64,000 bases of DNA from Prionace glauca (taxonomy: Eukaryota > Chordata > Chondrichthyes > Carcharhiniformes > Carcharhinidae). Positions 44,413 through 55,189 of the stretch are shown here, one piece after another (the stretch's first letter is position 1; each line of letters starts with the position of its first letter). Location of the stretch: positions 32,621,609-32,685,608 of the forward strand of contig CM075760.1 in NCBI GenBank assembly GCA_037974335.1, given 5' to 3'. Position numbers and translations under genes: made by a program. The notes under the pieces are model-generated. The model had not been told where the DNA came from, made no database searches, and saw only the letters and a program-made list of their open reading frames with translations.

Positions 44413-44883
44413 ATAAATAACAGGATTACAAACAGTGAGGCTGTATTGCCTGCCCAAGAATTAAGGTGATGGGCTTGATTTTTCGAACTGAAACTGAAAT
44501 CGGATCGTGTACACATCCCATCCTTCCCATTTCTACCCAGATACTTACAGAATTAATCTGGGTCTTGTGATAACCACGGTACTACAGAAACAGGGTGATG
44601 ACCTCAGGGCAAGCAGATCTGGAGAAACAACTAGACTGGCTCCAGAAGCCCATCATTTGCCCACAGTAATTGATATTACATTGTCTCTGCTGTTTCCTGC
44701 TGTCAAAATGAATAATGATGTTTCCCACTGCATTAAAGTTTTGAAAAAAAAAAGTATTCATGACGTTTAAAGCAAATCAAATGAACACCTGAAAATGATG
44801 CATTAACGAATAGGCAGAAATCATTTTTCTCTTAGATATTTGGGAGACGGAAGCTTCCAGTCTGTCAGCCAGCCAACCAGCCG

Positions 44884-44956
44884 GCCGAAATAGCTCAGTT
44901 GGGAGAGCGTTACACTGAAGATCTAAAGGTCCCTGGTTCGATCCCGGGTTTCGGCA
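44884..44956 (+). tRNA. tRNA-Phe (GAA), arm B copy with stem mismatch
   Basis: 73 nt, mirror of the arm A gene. Acceptor, D and T arms are intact and the loop reads CTGAAGA (GAA). A G-to-C change in the anticodon stem (TTACA opposite TCTAA) leaves one mismatched pair. A TTTT run follows near 44,971. Confidence 0.88.
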
Positions 44957-45324
44957 GGATTCCATTGCTGGTTTTCTGTGCTATCTGCTAAACAGTCCTG
45001 CATTTTGTCTCGCACTGTTTTCAAACATCAATTGACACAAACTGCAACAGACTAAATACCCACCGCAATTTCCACCCTGCCAGGTGTTGTTCTATTTCCT
45101 CCTTGTTGGATTTCGCTTTTTAAAAAACTTCCTCTATTTCTAAACATTCCCAATGTTAATGAAAGGTGATGGAGGTGAAGGTTTATCTTTGTTTCCTGAT
45201 GCACACATGCCATGTAACGTCCTGAGTTTTTCCAAACTCATCACATTTCAGTGCAGATGTCAGGTCCGCTTTTACATGGCAGTGAAAATACATTTAGTTG
45301 ACCTGCTGTTTCATCCAAATTGCA

Positions 45325-45634
45325 TTACCTCTTTCGATTCCCCCAGAAGGAGGCCATTCCACCCATCGAGTCCGCACCCACAACAATCCCACCCACGCCC
45401 TATTCCCCGCAAACCCACATACTTACCCTTCTAATCCCTCTGACACTAGGACCAATTTACCACGGCCAATCAAACTAAAACACGCATCTTTGAATCGGAA
45501 ACTGGAACACCAGGAGGAAACCCACGGAGGCACGGGAAGAACGTGCAAACTCTGCATAGGCGGTGACTCGAGGACCTGAGTCCCTGGCGTGGTGAGACAT
45601 CAGTGCTAATCACTGTGCTACCGTGCTGCCCTTT
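45325..45634 (-). mobile_element. tRNA-derived shark SINE (arm B)
   Basis: Mirror of 39,298-39,600: 'ggaggaaacccacggaggca', 'acgtgcaaactctgcatagg' and the head 'gctaatcactgtgctaccg'. Confidence 0.85.
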
Positions 45635-46239
45635 CTACTGCATTCAATATCACTGCAGTTCACTCCATTCAAAGTTTTAGTATCAATCTGTGATACACCA
45701 TCCTGTTATCCTGTTATAATATTATTCTGCTGAATAACATTAAATTATCACCGATAATGGACCATCCAACGTTGGACACCATTGATTTGAAACTTTGCTG
45801 CTTTTCTAGGTGAACTCCAGCTCTCCAATTCTCCCGCAATTTCACCGCTCAAGCTGAGTCTTTCTCCTTCCCACATTATTAAACTCACAGTTACTGGTTT
45901 CTGAATGAAAACTGCCTCCACTTCACTGGGGGTGGGAGACTTTACCAGTTCATTCATGGAAACGTTTTCTTGTCATTGAATCAGAGATTTGGGCACAGAT
46001 CTGCGAGATTTTTGTGTCGGTAGGAACAATAAATTTTCCCCCATTAACAGCCAGACTTTAACCCGTATCAGTATTTTGAGTCATCAGCACTTTCTAGCCT
46101 ATCGCTCTCTTATTTTCTTTGTGCTTCTTTACATGTGACTTTTCCAATTCAGGCGCAAGCAAGGGAATCTTCCCCACACTGATTCTGACAGTTGTTGACC
46201 TGAAGGAACGCAGGATTGTTGTACAGCAATAAATCTACA

Positions 46240-46311
46240 TCCTCTGAGCGGGGATCGAACCCGGGCTGCGGCAGCGAGAGCGCCAAATCCTATCCACCAG
46301 ACCACCAGGGA
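46240..46311 (-). pseudogene. tRNA-Glu relic (arm B)
   Basis: 72 nt, mirror of 38,127-38,198. The anticodon stem still pairs around CTCTCGC (anticodon CTC), but the acceptor stem has a mismatch (TCCCTGG with TCAGAGG) and the T stem has a C-C pair. It is decayed differently from the arm A copy. Confidence 0.8.
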
Positions 46312-46439
46312 AGATGACACAAGGTCTTTAAAATATTCATTTATCAATGACTCACCTGCTTTTTATTGTATTTCAGACTTTTTATTCACCAATTGCAAGT
46401 TTATCCTTCACATTGTATCCTTCACAAAGACCTTGTCTT

Positions 46440-47440
46440 TGTCAAAACTGAGTATGTCATGTCTCTATTTAGATGAGAAAACACCACGCTGGTTAGTAAT
46501 ATACTGTATACACTCTCTCAGTAATGACTGAACTGGGCCCAGTCTGCATTCATTTTAGTACAGGTGCTGTATCGATATCTGGTGCATTCGGTTCTGTCTC
46601 TGTATTACTGCACAACACCTGTCCCTCATTTATATTACAACAGATCATATTAGTTGGATTGGCCATGCAAAATTGCCCGTTATTTTCCCGTTGAGTATGT
46701 GGATTAGCCATGATAAATGTGTGGGGCTAATGTGGATAGGGCAGAGGGGAGGACCTGGGTGGGATGCAGACTCAGTGGGCCAAGATAACCTTTCTTCTGA
46801 ACTGTAGGAATTCTATGGTTCTATGTCTAAGAAATGTCATAGACATTTGCGTGCTTATTTATTTTAAATAATCTATTTTCTAATAACCCATTTTGGAGAA
46901 ATGATCTCTTTTAGCAATTCCTTTCAGTTTTCCCAGTGATAACCTTCAGCCCATCTCTGCCTTCCCTGAGTGCATGGAAACACCAAACAGTTCATGTGTT
47001 TCAACTGAAGAACATTTAATATGTATTTATTGACAACCATTCTGTTGTGTGTTCTTGCATACAAAATGATTTCAGCCTCATTATTTTGTTCCCGCTGTTG
47101 ACTTGTCTTGAGAGATCTGTTGGAAAACGGATAGACTGACAATGTGTGACAGCAATACTTACAACGGTTTCAACTCTCTTCAGTTCAGCAACACATTGTT
47201 AATCAATGTTCTTTTTTTTGCCAAGATGCATGAACCAAAATGTTTGCCTTCATTCGGATTTTTTAACATGCATAAAAAGGACAATAACCATGTAATTTAC
47301 AAGAAAAGATGAAGTCATCTTGTTTGTTCAGAGACTGTGATTCATGTCCCTCAGCACACGGTTTAATTGTTCCAATGGGGACATTAGAAGATTTATAAAT
47401 AGGAATTTTCACTGTCTGTGCAATATTGTTTAACTGGGAG
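46440..47440 (+). other. Receptor upstream flank (arm B)
   Basis: Mirror of 37,040-38,020, with the SINE scrap at about 46,655-46,830. Gene-free. Short open frames here also occur as shadows in arm A. Confidence 0.6.
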
Positions 47441-47465
47441 TGGTCTCTAGTACAGTCAGCGATCA

Positions 47466-49041
47466 TTGAATTTCAGAGCCATGTTCTGGATTATACCACT
47501 TGAGCTTCGTATTCTTTGGGTATTTTCCGATATCCAAAGGATTTACTACCCTGTCCTTGCCGTAGTTGGTGTCACTGGTAAGTCATATTTCTCTGTGTTC
47601 ATTGTCCTTGTCTATGTTACCCAGTTTTTGATATTATTCTGTGTAACCGTCATGGTTTGTAGCTGTGAATGCACTGGAAACATTTCTCCTTGCCACACAG
47701 CTATCCTCACACTACCTGACATTCACTTTCAGTCTTTCCACTTTACGGTTGTCGTTATGTAACATGATTTCCAGTATTATGTCTCACAGCCAATTCCAAA
47801 TCAGCTGATTTAACATCTTCAACTGCACAGCCTTCAGCACAATCAAAGCAGAGTCATCCAGACCAGGAAAATTTGCTCCAAACCTACTGGCACCATTGTG
47901 TCCCCCATATACAAATCTGAAGAAGGCAACAAATTGGAGATGTTATTAACTGGTGAATGTGGCTTCTTGCTACATCATTGCGGGGCTTTTCTGCTGTGAA
48001 CTTTGTCTCGAGCAGAATAGGTGAATTCAGTCTATTCCGGGGTGGATTTAATAAAAATGTTTCAGCTGTTCCCAAGGATCCTGAGAGATTGCTTCTCTTG
48101 TGCTCAGTCTAAAACACGAATAAATTGTGTTTCTCTTCCTTACAGTGAATGTATTGACGATTCTTATCCTGTCACGAGGGAAGTGTGGTCTTTCCAGAAG
48201 TGTGATACATTACCTCATTTCCATGTCAGCAGCGGATCTACTGGTCATTATCACCGATCTCATTTTGAGGCAAATTCCCATGAAGTTAAATTTTTTATTC
48301 ATTTACCACATTAAAATATGTAATATCCATGCTGTGCTGCTTTATGCAGTCACTGATTGCTCTGTCTGGTTCACTGTCTCTTTCACCTTTGATCGATTTG
48401 TGGCTATTACTTGTCAGAAGCTGAAAATAAAATACTGCACTGAGAAAACTGCAACAGTGGTTCTCGGAACTGTGAGTGTGCTATTCAGTGTAAAGAACAT
48501 TTTCTGGTATTTCATGTATGGTGATAGATATGCGATTCAGAATATTCCCCATTTTTGTTATGTTGGCAATGATGTCCTCTATTCTGAAGCATGGGGAGTG
48601 GTTGAAAATCTGCATTATATTTTAACACCGTTCATTCCTTTTTTGTTGATTCTGTTGCTGAATGCTTTCACCATTAAACACATTCTAGGGTCGACCAAAT
48701 TCCGCAGGAGACTTCAGAGTCACAAGCGTATGGATAGTTCAAAGGACCCAGAGACAGTGAAGAGAAGAAAATCCATTATCTTACTATTTGCTCTATCATT
48801 AAATTTTATCATACTATGGTCAGTGTTACTTATCCACTCCTTTTGTCAACGATTATATAATTTAAACTTAATTCATTTTTATATTCCTGCATTTGTGCGG
48901 GAATTGGGATTTATGCTCCAACTCCTGAGTTGCTGCACCAATACATACATTTACGCAGTGACCCAGACACAATTCAGAGAGGATCTAAAGAATGTGATCA
49001 GATCTCCATTTACTGCAATTGTGAAATTACTTACAGAATAA
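47466..49041 (+). CDS. GPR139-like G-protein-coupled receptor, arm B copy
   Basis: Two exons on the plus strand: 47,466-47,577 (112 nt, donor GTAAGT) and 48,146-49,041 (896 nt, acceptor CTTACAG). They encode 335 residues with the same intron phase as the arm A gene. Seven membrane spans, the Asp in span 2, DRF after span 3, the two disulfide cysteines and the span 7 motif are all kept. By eye about 20 residues differ from the arm A protein. The differences cluster in the first extracellular loop (MKLNFLF for MKFEFLI) and the second (CYVGNDVLYSEAW for CNVDIDALYSAAW), the likely ligand-facing parts. The frame is open throughout. Transcription points outward, away from the arm A gene. Confidence 0.9.
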
Positions 49042-49045
49042 ACAT

Positions 49046-49485
49046 ATTTTTCGTTAGAACAGGGTGATTATCTCGTGTTCTGAACAAAACAATATCTCAG
49101 TGAATCATACATAGTGTAGACATATTTTGTGTCACCATTTCTGATTAAAACGTGTATTGAAATTGTAAAAACAAATAAAAAAATGAATTGAGCCCAGAAA
49201 AAATCCGGATTCAAATCAGCTAATACTAATGAACCAGCCTGGACATCATGTTGACCTCCAGTTTTGTACCATTCTGTTAACTTGAGCGAATGTTTGCATT
49301 TCACTTCAGCTGCAATACATCTCCCAACACATCCCACATCTCAAAACTCAACCCCCGTGAACTCTCTTCACAATTCCACCCCACCTCACCACATCCCCAC
49401 CCTCCCATTCAGCTCAACACACAGCCCAAACAGTCCCGCGCCCTTTGCACAGTATTCATTATTAGATTTAGCAATGGTGAATTTA
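49046..49485. other. No recognised feature
   Basis: Sequence outside the arm B boundary, partly C-rich (49,330-49,440). No domain in its open frames. Confidence 0.4.
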
Positions 49486-49668
49486 ACAGATTGGACTAGA
49501 GATTCATGGATGAATGGATTATTTGGCAAAGGTGGTTGCAAATCTTCCCCAACAGGTGTAGACAAAGGTCATGGGTAGAGGAGGGCACTCATAATGTTGA
49601 AATGCGGCGTGGGCTAATTGGGCCGAAGGGCTTGTTTCCCATGCTGTGTTGTTCTTTGTTCTTTGTTC
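49486..49668 (+). mobile_element. LINE or SINE 3' end with (TTCTTTG)n tail
   Basis: 'ggcgtgggctaattgggccg' and 'aagggcttgtttcccatgct', then 'gttctttgttctttgttc'. It is a 3' UTR type related to CR1-like elements; the body is missing. Confidence 0.65.
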
Positions 49669-49679
49669 AAATATTAGCA

Positions 49680-50230
49680 CTAAACTTCCATGGATTTACG
49701 GTCGGTGCTAGATGGCAACTTGAGACAGAATGTTGGAGTGGCAGTGATTGCATTTAGTAAAACTCAATGGCAGTATTTGACAATGCACTTGGTACAATTC
49801 ATTTAAAAAACCTCAGCTGAATGCGCATTAAATTCCACTACCCTGGTGGATTTTGCAGCGTGTGTGAGAGACCAAAGTTAGTTCGTGCCCCAAATGCACT
49901 GGAGTGTTAAAGTGAAATAAGCAAATACATATATTAAAGATGCACAGAACAGAATGTAAACAACGTTGGTCTTTTTTGTGAAGGGTCTGAAAAGAAATAA
50001 CTGTTAAAAAATTCAGACAAAAATAGATTTATCTTCAGTTATGAATAAATTTTTTGAATGAATTCTGAACAAGTATTTAAAATGATAAAATAGAACGTAA
50101 TGGAATGATTAGCCGAAAACAGACATCTTTATTAGCAAGAATAACAAAGTAAGTATTCTATTCATAACCATTCCACGCCGTAAGTTACTGGAAAATATGT
50201 AGACGCCTTTTTATTCACTTTTTGCTACCC
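49680..50230. repeat. Diverged duplicate of 53,705-54,240
   Basis: Shared order: 'cacagaaca(g/c)aatgta'-type text, 'cagac(a)aa'-rich stretch, 'gtaagtatt' or 'caagtatta', in the same orientation about 4 kb apart. Similarity is patchy. No gene in either copy. Confidence 0.4.
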
Positions 50231-50920
50231 TTAAAAAAAAACTCTGAAAACTTTTTCACTGTAAACGTGATTATAGTGATCCAGTTTCACCGTCTGCTGG
50301 CGACTCGCAGCGCTGGTCTCATGTGTCAGCGTTCAGTTGCTGGATGCCTGCACTTGGGAACCATTTGCTCAAGTGTGGATATTGGACAAAATTGTCTGGG
50401 ATTGAAGTTTCAAACAGGAGCTGGGCTGGTCAGTTTGCCATTTTATCAGCAGTCACTGCACAGGAACTCTATTTCTCTTTCCCATGGGAGATAGTGACTA
50501 GAGATTGGAGATGTATATTTAACACATGTATTTGTACATTCGGTGGCGTTATGAAACGCAAATCCAATTTTGAGTGGGAGTGGCTGAAATTTCCTGAACT
50601 CTGCCATTCACCTGTCACAAATTATCACTTTTAATCTCACATAATGGTTCTAACTCAACGTTGTTTATATTTCCATGAGAATTGTTTCAAAGAATTCGCT
50701 GGCCCTCGTACCTTGGTGATCTCCTTGAAATCTATCACCTTCTGAAGGTCCATCGCAGTTGGGGTGTTAAGAGAGATCCAAGCCCTCTCTTCCGTTTGTC
50801 CTCCTCTCACTTTTTCGAACGGTGAAATTTCTTAAAATATGGAGTATTACTGCCTCATTTCAGTTATGATACAAGTCCACTGCTATTTTCCTACAGATTA
50901 TGTTAGCGAAACTTTGGCTG
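50231..50920. other. No recognised feature
   Basis: Open frames at 50,222-50,634 overlap each other and show no domain. Nothing else recognised. Confidence 0.4.
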
Positions 50921-50922
50921 GA

Positions 50923-50994
50923 AGCTCCAGCAAGAATTGAACTCGCGTCCCAAGGTTCACAAGACCAGTTCACTTACCACTGAGCTATGGAGCA
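50923..50994 (-). pseudogene. tRNA-Thr-like relic (TGT)
   Basis: The minus strand reads TGCTCCATAGCTCAGTGG, then an anticodon loop CTTGTGA (anticodon TGT) and 'gcgagttcaattcttgc', following vertebrate tRNA-Thr. The 3' half of the anticodon stem and the acceptor ends are mismatched, so it is probably a relic. Confidence 0.7.
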
Positions 50995-51152
50995 AAATGC
51001 TGCGAGCTCTTTGCAGTACTAGTAACATTATCAGTGGATTGAGGAGCAGGATGGGGTTTGAGGTTGGAGATTTTTGATGAACAGGGAAATGTCTGAGGAG
51101 GAAAACAGGAAGTTAAAAGCCGCAACTTGAAAGTGACATGATTTGACATGTT

Positions 51153-51200
51153 TGCTGTGTGTGTATCTGACATGTATGTTGTGTATCTGACATGTATGTT
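51153..51200. repeat. 20-bp tandem duplication
   Basis: 'gtgtatctgacatgtatgtt' occurs twice in a row. Confidence 0.85.
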
Positions 51201-51334
51201 CTTCAGAGTTTATCGTTAGTGTTACAACTTTGACTTCTCCAGCTCCGAGGCCAGTTCATCCAGCCGGAAGATTCAGATGTTGTTCCCTTCACAGACGCTG
51301 TGGGGCGATTGATTTCTGCGTTTCTCCTGAGAGG

Positions 51335-51410
51335 AGAGATTCAGTGGGATGAGTCTGTTCGCTCTGGAGTTTAGAATAATCAGACATGATCTTATTGAAA
51401 AATCTGAAAT
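51335..51410 (+). mobile_element. CR1-like LINE scrap
   Basis: 'ctctggagtttagaataatc' and 'atgatcttattgaaaaatct' match the conserved ORF block encoding EFRRMRGDLIE. Confidence 0.6.
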
Positions 51411-51707
51411 AGGGAAACAGTGTGACATGAAAATCTTGAGAGGGTGTTCCCTCCGCCCCCTCCCCTGGCTAAATTATTAAGAACAAAGGAAAAATACGGT
51501 GAATGGTGTAAGAGGATTTTGGAATGCTTGGGAAAGGTGAAGCTAAGAATTGAGAGATGTGATTGATGTAATTGATGACTGAGAGGGATGGATAGAAACT
51601 TTGGGGATTCAATGTAAACGTTGAAATCTGAACAAACTGAGACACCAAATAGAAAAGCCATATTCTCTCCATGCATTTTAGGTTACGGAAAGACCAATAG
51701 TGCCTGT
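51411..51707. other. No recognised feature
   Basis: Interval between a LINE scrap and the tRNA-Lys gene. The minus-strand open frames have no domain. Confidence 0.4.
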
Positions 51708-51780
51708 GCCCGGCTAGCTCAATCGGTAGAGCATGAGACTCTTAATCTCAGGGTCGTGGGTTTGAGCCGCACGTTTGGCG
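51708..51780 (+). tRNA. tRNA-Lys (CTT)
   Basis: 73 nt: GCCCGGCTAGCTC at the 5' end, anticodon loop ACTCTTAAT around CTT with the stem paired, and 'gtgggtttgagcc' in the T arm. Minor departures from the vertebrate consensus ('ttggcg' for 'tgggcg' at the 3' end, one T-stem mismatch) leave it borderline. A TTTTT terminator follows at 51,786. Confidence 0.85.
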
Positions 51781-51799
51781 TCGATGTTTTTAAAACTTT

Positions 51800-52065
51800 G
51801 ACTCATTTCTGGGTGAATTCCAGATCACCGTTCCTCCAGGAGTGCCACGGCTCAAACTGAGTCTCTCTCTCTTTTCTCCGTTGTTCATCTCACAGTTGAG
51901 AAAACTGCCTCCAGATCACTGGAAGGCGGTGAGCTAGGCGGTGAGCTAAGCGCTGAACTCAGCGAGAGGTTTTGTTCCCATTTATTATGAGATTTAAACC
52001 CAGATCTGCGAGATTGTGTCAGTGGAAACAACAATCATCTCCATTGTAATTCAATCACTCCATCC
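51800..52065. repeat. Diverged partial copy of an arm B segment
   Basis: Matches 45,808-46,065: 'gtgaattccag' / 'gtgaactccag', 'ctcaaactgagtctctct', 'gaaaactgcctcca', 'cagatctgcgagatt'. It is an older copy than the two arms. Confidence 0.6.
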
Positions 52066-52768
52066 TTCCATCCTATCAAAAGCCTATTTTTTCTTCCATC
52101 CTCTCTCTCTCTATTTTCCTTGGCTTTGTACTTGCTTGAAAGCCATGAAATCATCAATTTCTTCCAGTTAGTGTCAAAGGTCAGCAACCTGTATCATACC
52201 CTCTCTTTCCCTCCACAGAAACTGTTGAAACTGATGAATCTTCCAACATTTTCCGTTTTGAGGTGGGATTTGCAGCAACTAAAATTCCTTCTTTTGGATC
52301 ACAGTGGATCACTTTTCTCTGACTGAACCATAACTGTCTCAATAGTTAAAGGGCTGAGGTTTTAAATAATAAGAGCCCCAAATATGTCGCCCTGTCTGAC
52401 ATGAAATGAAACAAAATGAAAATTATTAATTATTTCATAAAATGCTGCTAACACAATATAGATTTCAATGTCAGCATTTGTTGTCCATCCCTATTTCCCA
52501 CTGAACTAACTATTTTGTTGGGCCATTTCAGAGGGCAGTTTAGACTCAATTACATTGTCTTAAATTCTTTCTCCAGAGATGCTGTTCCTCCTGTTGATAT
52601 TTTCCAGCATTTTAAGTTTTTTAAGTTCCAGCATCTGCAGTAATTTGCTGTCGGCTGAAGGAGTCATTCCTGTTCTATCAAAACAATTTTTTTTCCTCGA
52701 CAAGCCGTTCTGGAGAATTTGAAAAACGCTGAAATGTACCGGTCAGATTAAGGCTGTTATTCGTATCT
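52066..52768. other. Repeat scraps, no gene
   Basis: Scraps of the 'gactcgaaacgtt' family at about 52,205-52,285 and 52,565-52,652, and an antisense SINE scrap at about 52,455-52,550 ('gggccatttcagagggcagt'). The rest is unrecognised. Confidence 0.45.
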
Positions 52769-52840
52769 TCCCTGGTGGTCTAGTGGTTAGGATTCGGCGC
52801 TCTCACCGCCGCGGCCCGGGTTCGATTCACGCTCAGGGAA
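52769..52840 (+). tRNA. tRNA-Glu (CTC)
   Basis: 72 nt matching vertebrate tRNA-Glu except in the T stem ('gattcacgctcaggga' for a 'gattcccggtcaggga'-type end). Acceptor, D and anticodon arms (CGGCG / CGCCG around CTCTCAC) are paired. The T stem has two mismatches, so it may be only weakly functional. TTTT follows near 52,847. Flanking sequence to about 53,040 resembles the tRNA-Phe flanks of the arms. Confidence 0.82.
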
Positions 52841-53040
52841 TGTAGGTTTTGTTGCTGCCGATCAGCCCAAGATTTAGGAGGGGCTGAAATTCCTTCCCGA
52901 TGGAAAACAGGAGCGATCATTGTGTCAGTTTGAACTACCTGGAGAAACAAAATAAACCCATTGGCCCAATCCCGGCAATTTATAATTTCATTCCCCTTGC
53001 TGCTTCCTCCTGTCAAAATGAATAATAATACATTCTACTC

Positions 53041-53600
53041 CACTACATTTCACTGCAGCTCACCACATTCAAAGATCATTCGCAGCCTCTGCCTCTTCTA
53101 TAGCTTCTTGTGGGAAAACTGCTGAACAACATGAGCTTTTCACAGTTCTGCTGTGATATCTGAGATTTGTATCTCATTGATCATCATTACTGTCTCCATT
53201 GCTTAATCCCAGGTCACTGTCACTACAGATATAGTCACACAGTCATTCTATCATCTGCAGCAAATGATATTCCCTTCCTTTGCTTTCAGATACATTCACC
53301 TCCAGAAACTGGTTACACGGTGAGTATAATGTTCTGTTTAGCTGACAGTTTATCATCAATCCTGTTCCAGAATGGAGTAGCACCGTGTCAAAGTGGGTGG
53401 GAGTTGGTGACTCCACCAATTCTGAAAGCTCACTGAACCCCTGCGTATTTAGCCCCCCCCTCTCACCCTCCATCGCTCCAACTCATTGATAAATGTCACT
53501 ATTAAAACTAATGATGAGGAACTGAAGACGTGGAATCGAGATTAATAAATGGTGTTGGGAAGCGGCCGGGGGTGGGAGTTTGGAGTTTGTGGAGGGTGGA
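53041..53600. other. No recognised feature
   Basis: No domain, RNA gene or repeat recognised before the G-rich stretch. Confidence 0.4.
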
Positions 53601-53606
53601 GGTGGA

Positions 53607-53625
53607 GGGGGGGGGGGGGGGGGGG
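53607..53625. repeat. Run of 19 G in a G-rich stretch
   Basis: Pure G at 53,607-53,625, within a purine- and G-rich region (53,560-53,660). It could form a quadruplex. Confidence 0.9.
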
Positions 53626-53704
53626 AGGGAGACGTTGGGGGGAGGGGCGCGGAGGGCATGGGAAATTATGATGGATACTGAGATGATAATGTCCAAGAAA
53701 TGCT

Positions 53705-54240
53705 AGCCCCAAACTCCCATTGAATTACATTCAAATTCAGATTAAAGCTCGGAACAGAAAATTGGATTGTCTGCGATTACACTGTCGAATGTCAGCATTC
53801 GACAGTGAGATTGGTATAATGAGCTAATAACTCAAATCAGTGCACAGTAAGTCATTTTGAGACTCTCATGCAATTTACAGTCTGTGTTATAGATCAGAGT
53901 GAGTTAGGGCTCGAAATGTGCTGAATTAAACATTATAACAAGCAACTACATTTTAAATATACACAGAACACAATATAGAGGCAGGGTTAGGCTGAATTTC
54001 TGAACGGACTAAGGAAAAAAAATGAGCGCCAAGGAATAGAAAATCCAGCGAAAAGTAGATATGTGTCCAATTATAATGAAATATTATTTGATAATGTCTG
54101 GATGAGAGAATAGACAAATCTTTAAATCACTAAAATGCAAGGTTACACAATAATTTGCTTGTAATCGACATGTTCACTAGCCGGAAGGCAAGTATTAAAT
54201 TCGCTATCCTTGGCCAGATTTCCCTGTAAATGGTACTCAC
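53705..54240. repeat. Diverged duplicate of 49,680-50,230
   Basis: Partner of the segment described at 49,680. It also contains the hairpin at 53,780-53,807. Confidence 0.4.
53780..53807. repeat. Perfect 12-bp inverted repeat with 4-nt loop
   Basis: CACTGTCGAATG, loop TCAG, then its exact reverse complement CATTCGACAGTG. No tRNA, transposon end or terminator is seen beside it. Confidence 0.9.
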
Positions 54241-55189
54241 AGAGATATTAACGCCATTGCATAACTAATTGTTCCCTTTCCATGGAAACAGGGAAATAAT
54301 TATTCCTCAAACCTGCTGCACTAACCTTGAGATTAAAGTGATACAACACCGGGGCGGTAGGGGATATCTCCGGCTGACAAAGAGAGTGATGAAGATGAGG
54401 TTGAGGGACTTAACACAAGATAGAACAGGTGGGGAGAAATGTATGTCTAAAAACAATTCAATCTGAGAACCGGGAAATAAGCAGCGATCAAAATAATGCA
54501 GCAGGTCAAAGAATGTGACTGTAAGGTAGGTCTGAGCAATATACAAGTGTAAACTGGTGATAACTTGAAAGATATGTTTTCCTATCCTTGTGCATACTTC
54601 CTGTTAAAAACCTGAGCAATGTTCCTATGCAGGTGAGCGTGGCCCAGGCTGTGCATCAGCTCAACGGCTCCCTATATTCAATGCTGCAATATCTGAGATG
54701 TTTAGCCATGGAGCTGTTTTAGGAATCCTTCAGTGGATCAGCCCTGTCATTGTCTGGTCCCTCTACTTAATATCTACGAAATTTCAAAGACTAGGTGGCT
54801 GAATGAGACCTCTGTAGAGCATCGGCTCAGTGCTCGCTAACTCTCCATGTCTAAACGTTTGATCAACTGTGCTATGCAGGCAAGTATATCCTTACCCCCT
54901 AAGCTGTACACTTCCTATATCACCCAATGCGCCGATACACTTTGAGAGAGCTATAAAAGTCATTGACATAGGCAGGGGTGAGATTGAGCGGAATGTTACA
55001 GAAACAATCCAACTGAGAGACAAAGATGAATGCGGCCTGAGAGCAGTGAATGATGCAGAGACACAGCAAGGAAGGGCATTGCTACAGATGAGTATTTATA
55101 AATACTGACATACATTAGAGGAGGCTGTGGTGCAGTGGTATTTTAAATGGGCGAATCCCTACTTTGAAACAGTGATACCTAGTTACAGA
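54241..55189. other. No recognised feature
   Basis: Short open frames on both strands without domains. Nothing supports a gene. Confidence 0.4.

Larger units (their letters stand above)
43415..49045. repeat. Arm B of the large inverted duplication
   Basis: Reverse-complement partner of 35,400-41,510, as documented for arm A. It lacks the arm A LINE. The outer end falls just after the receptor stop codon: sequence similarity to arm A fades within a few tens of bases beyond 49,041. Confidence 0.93.
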
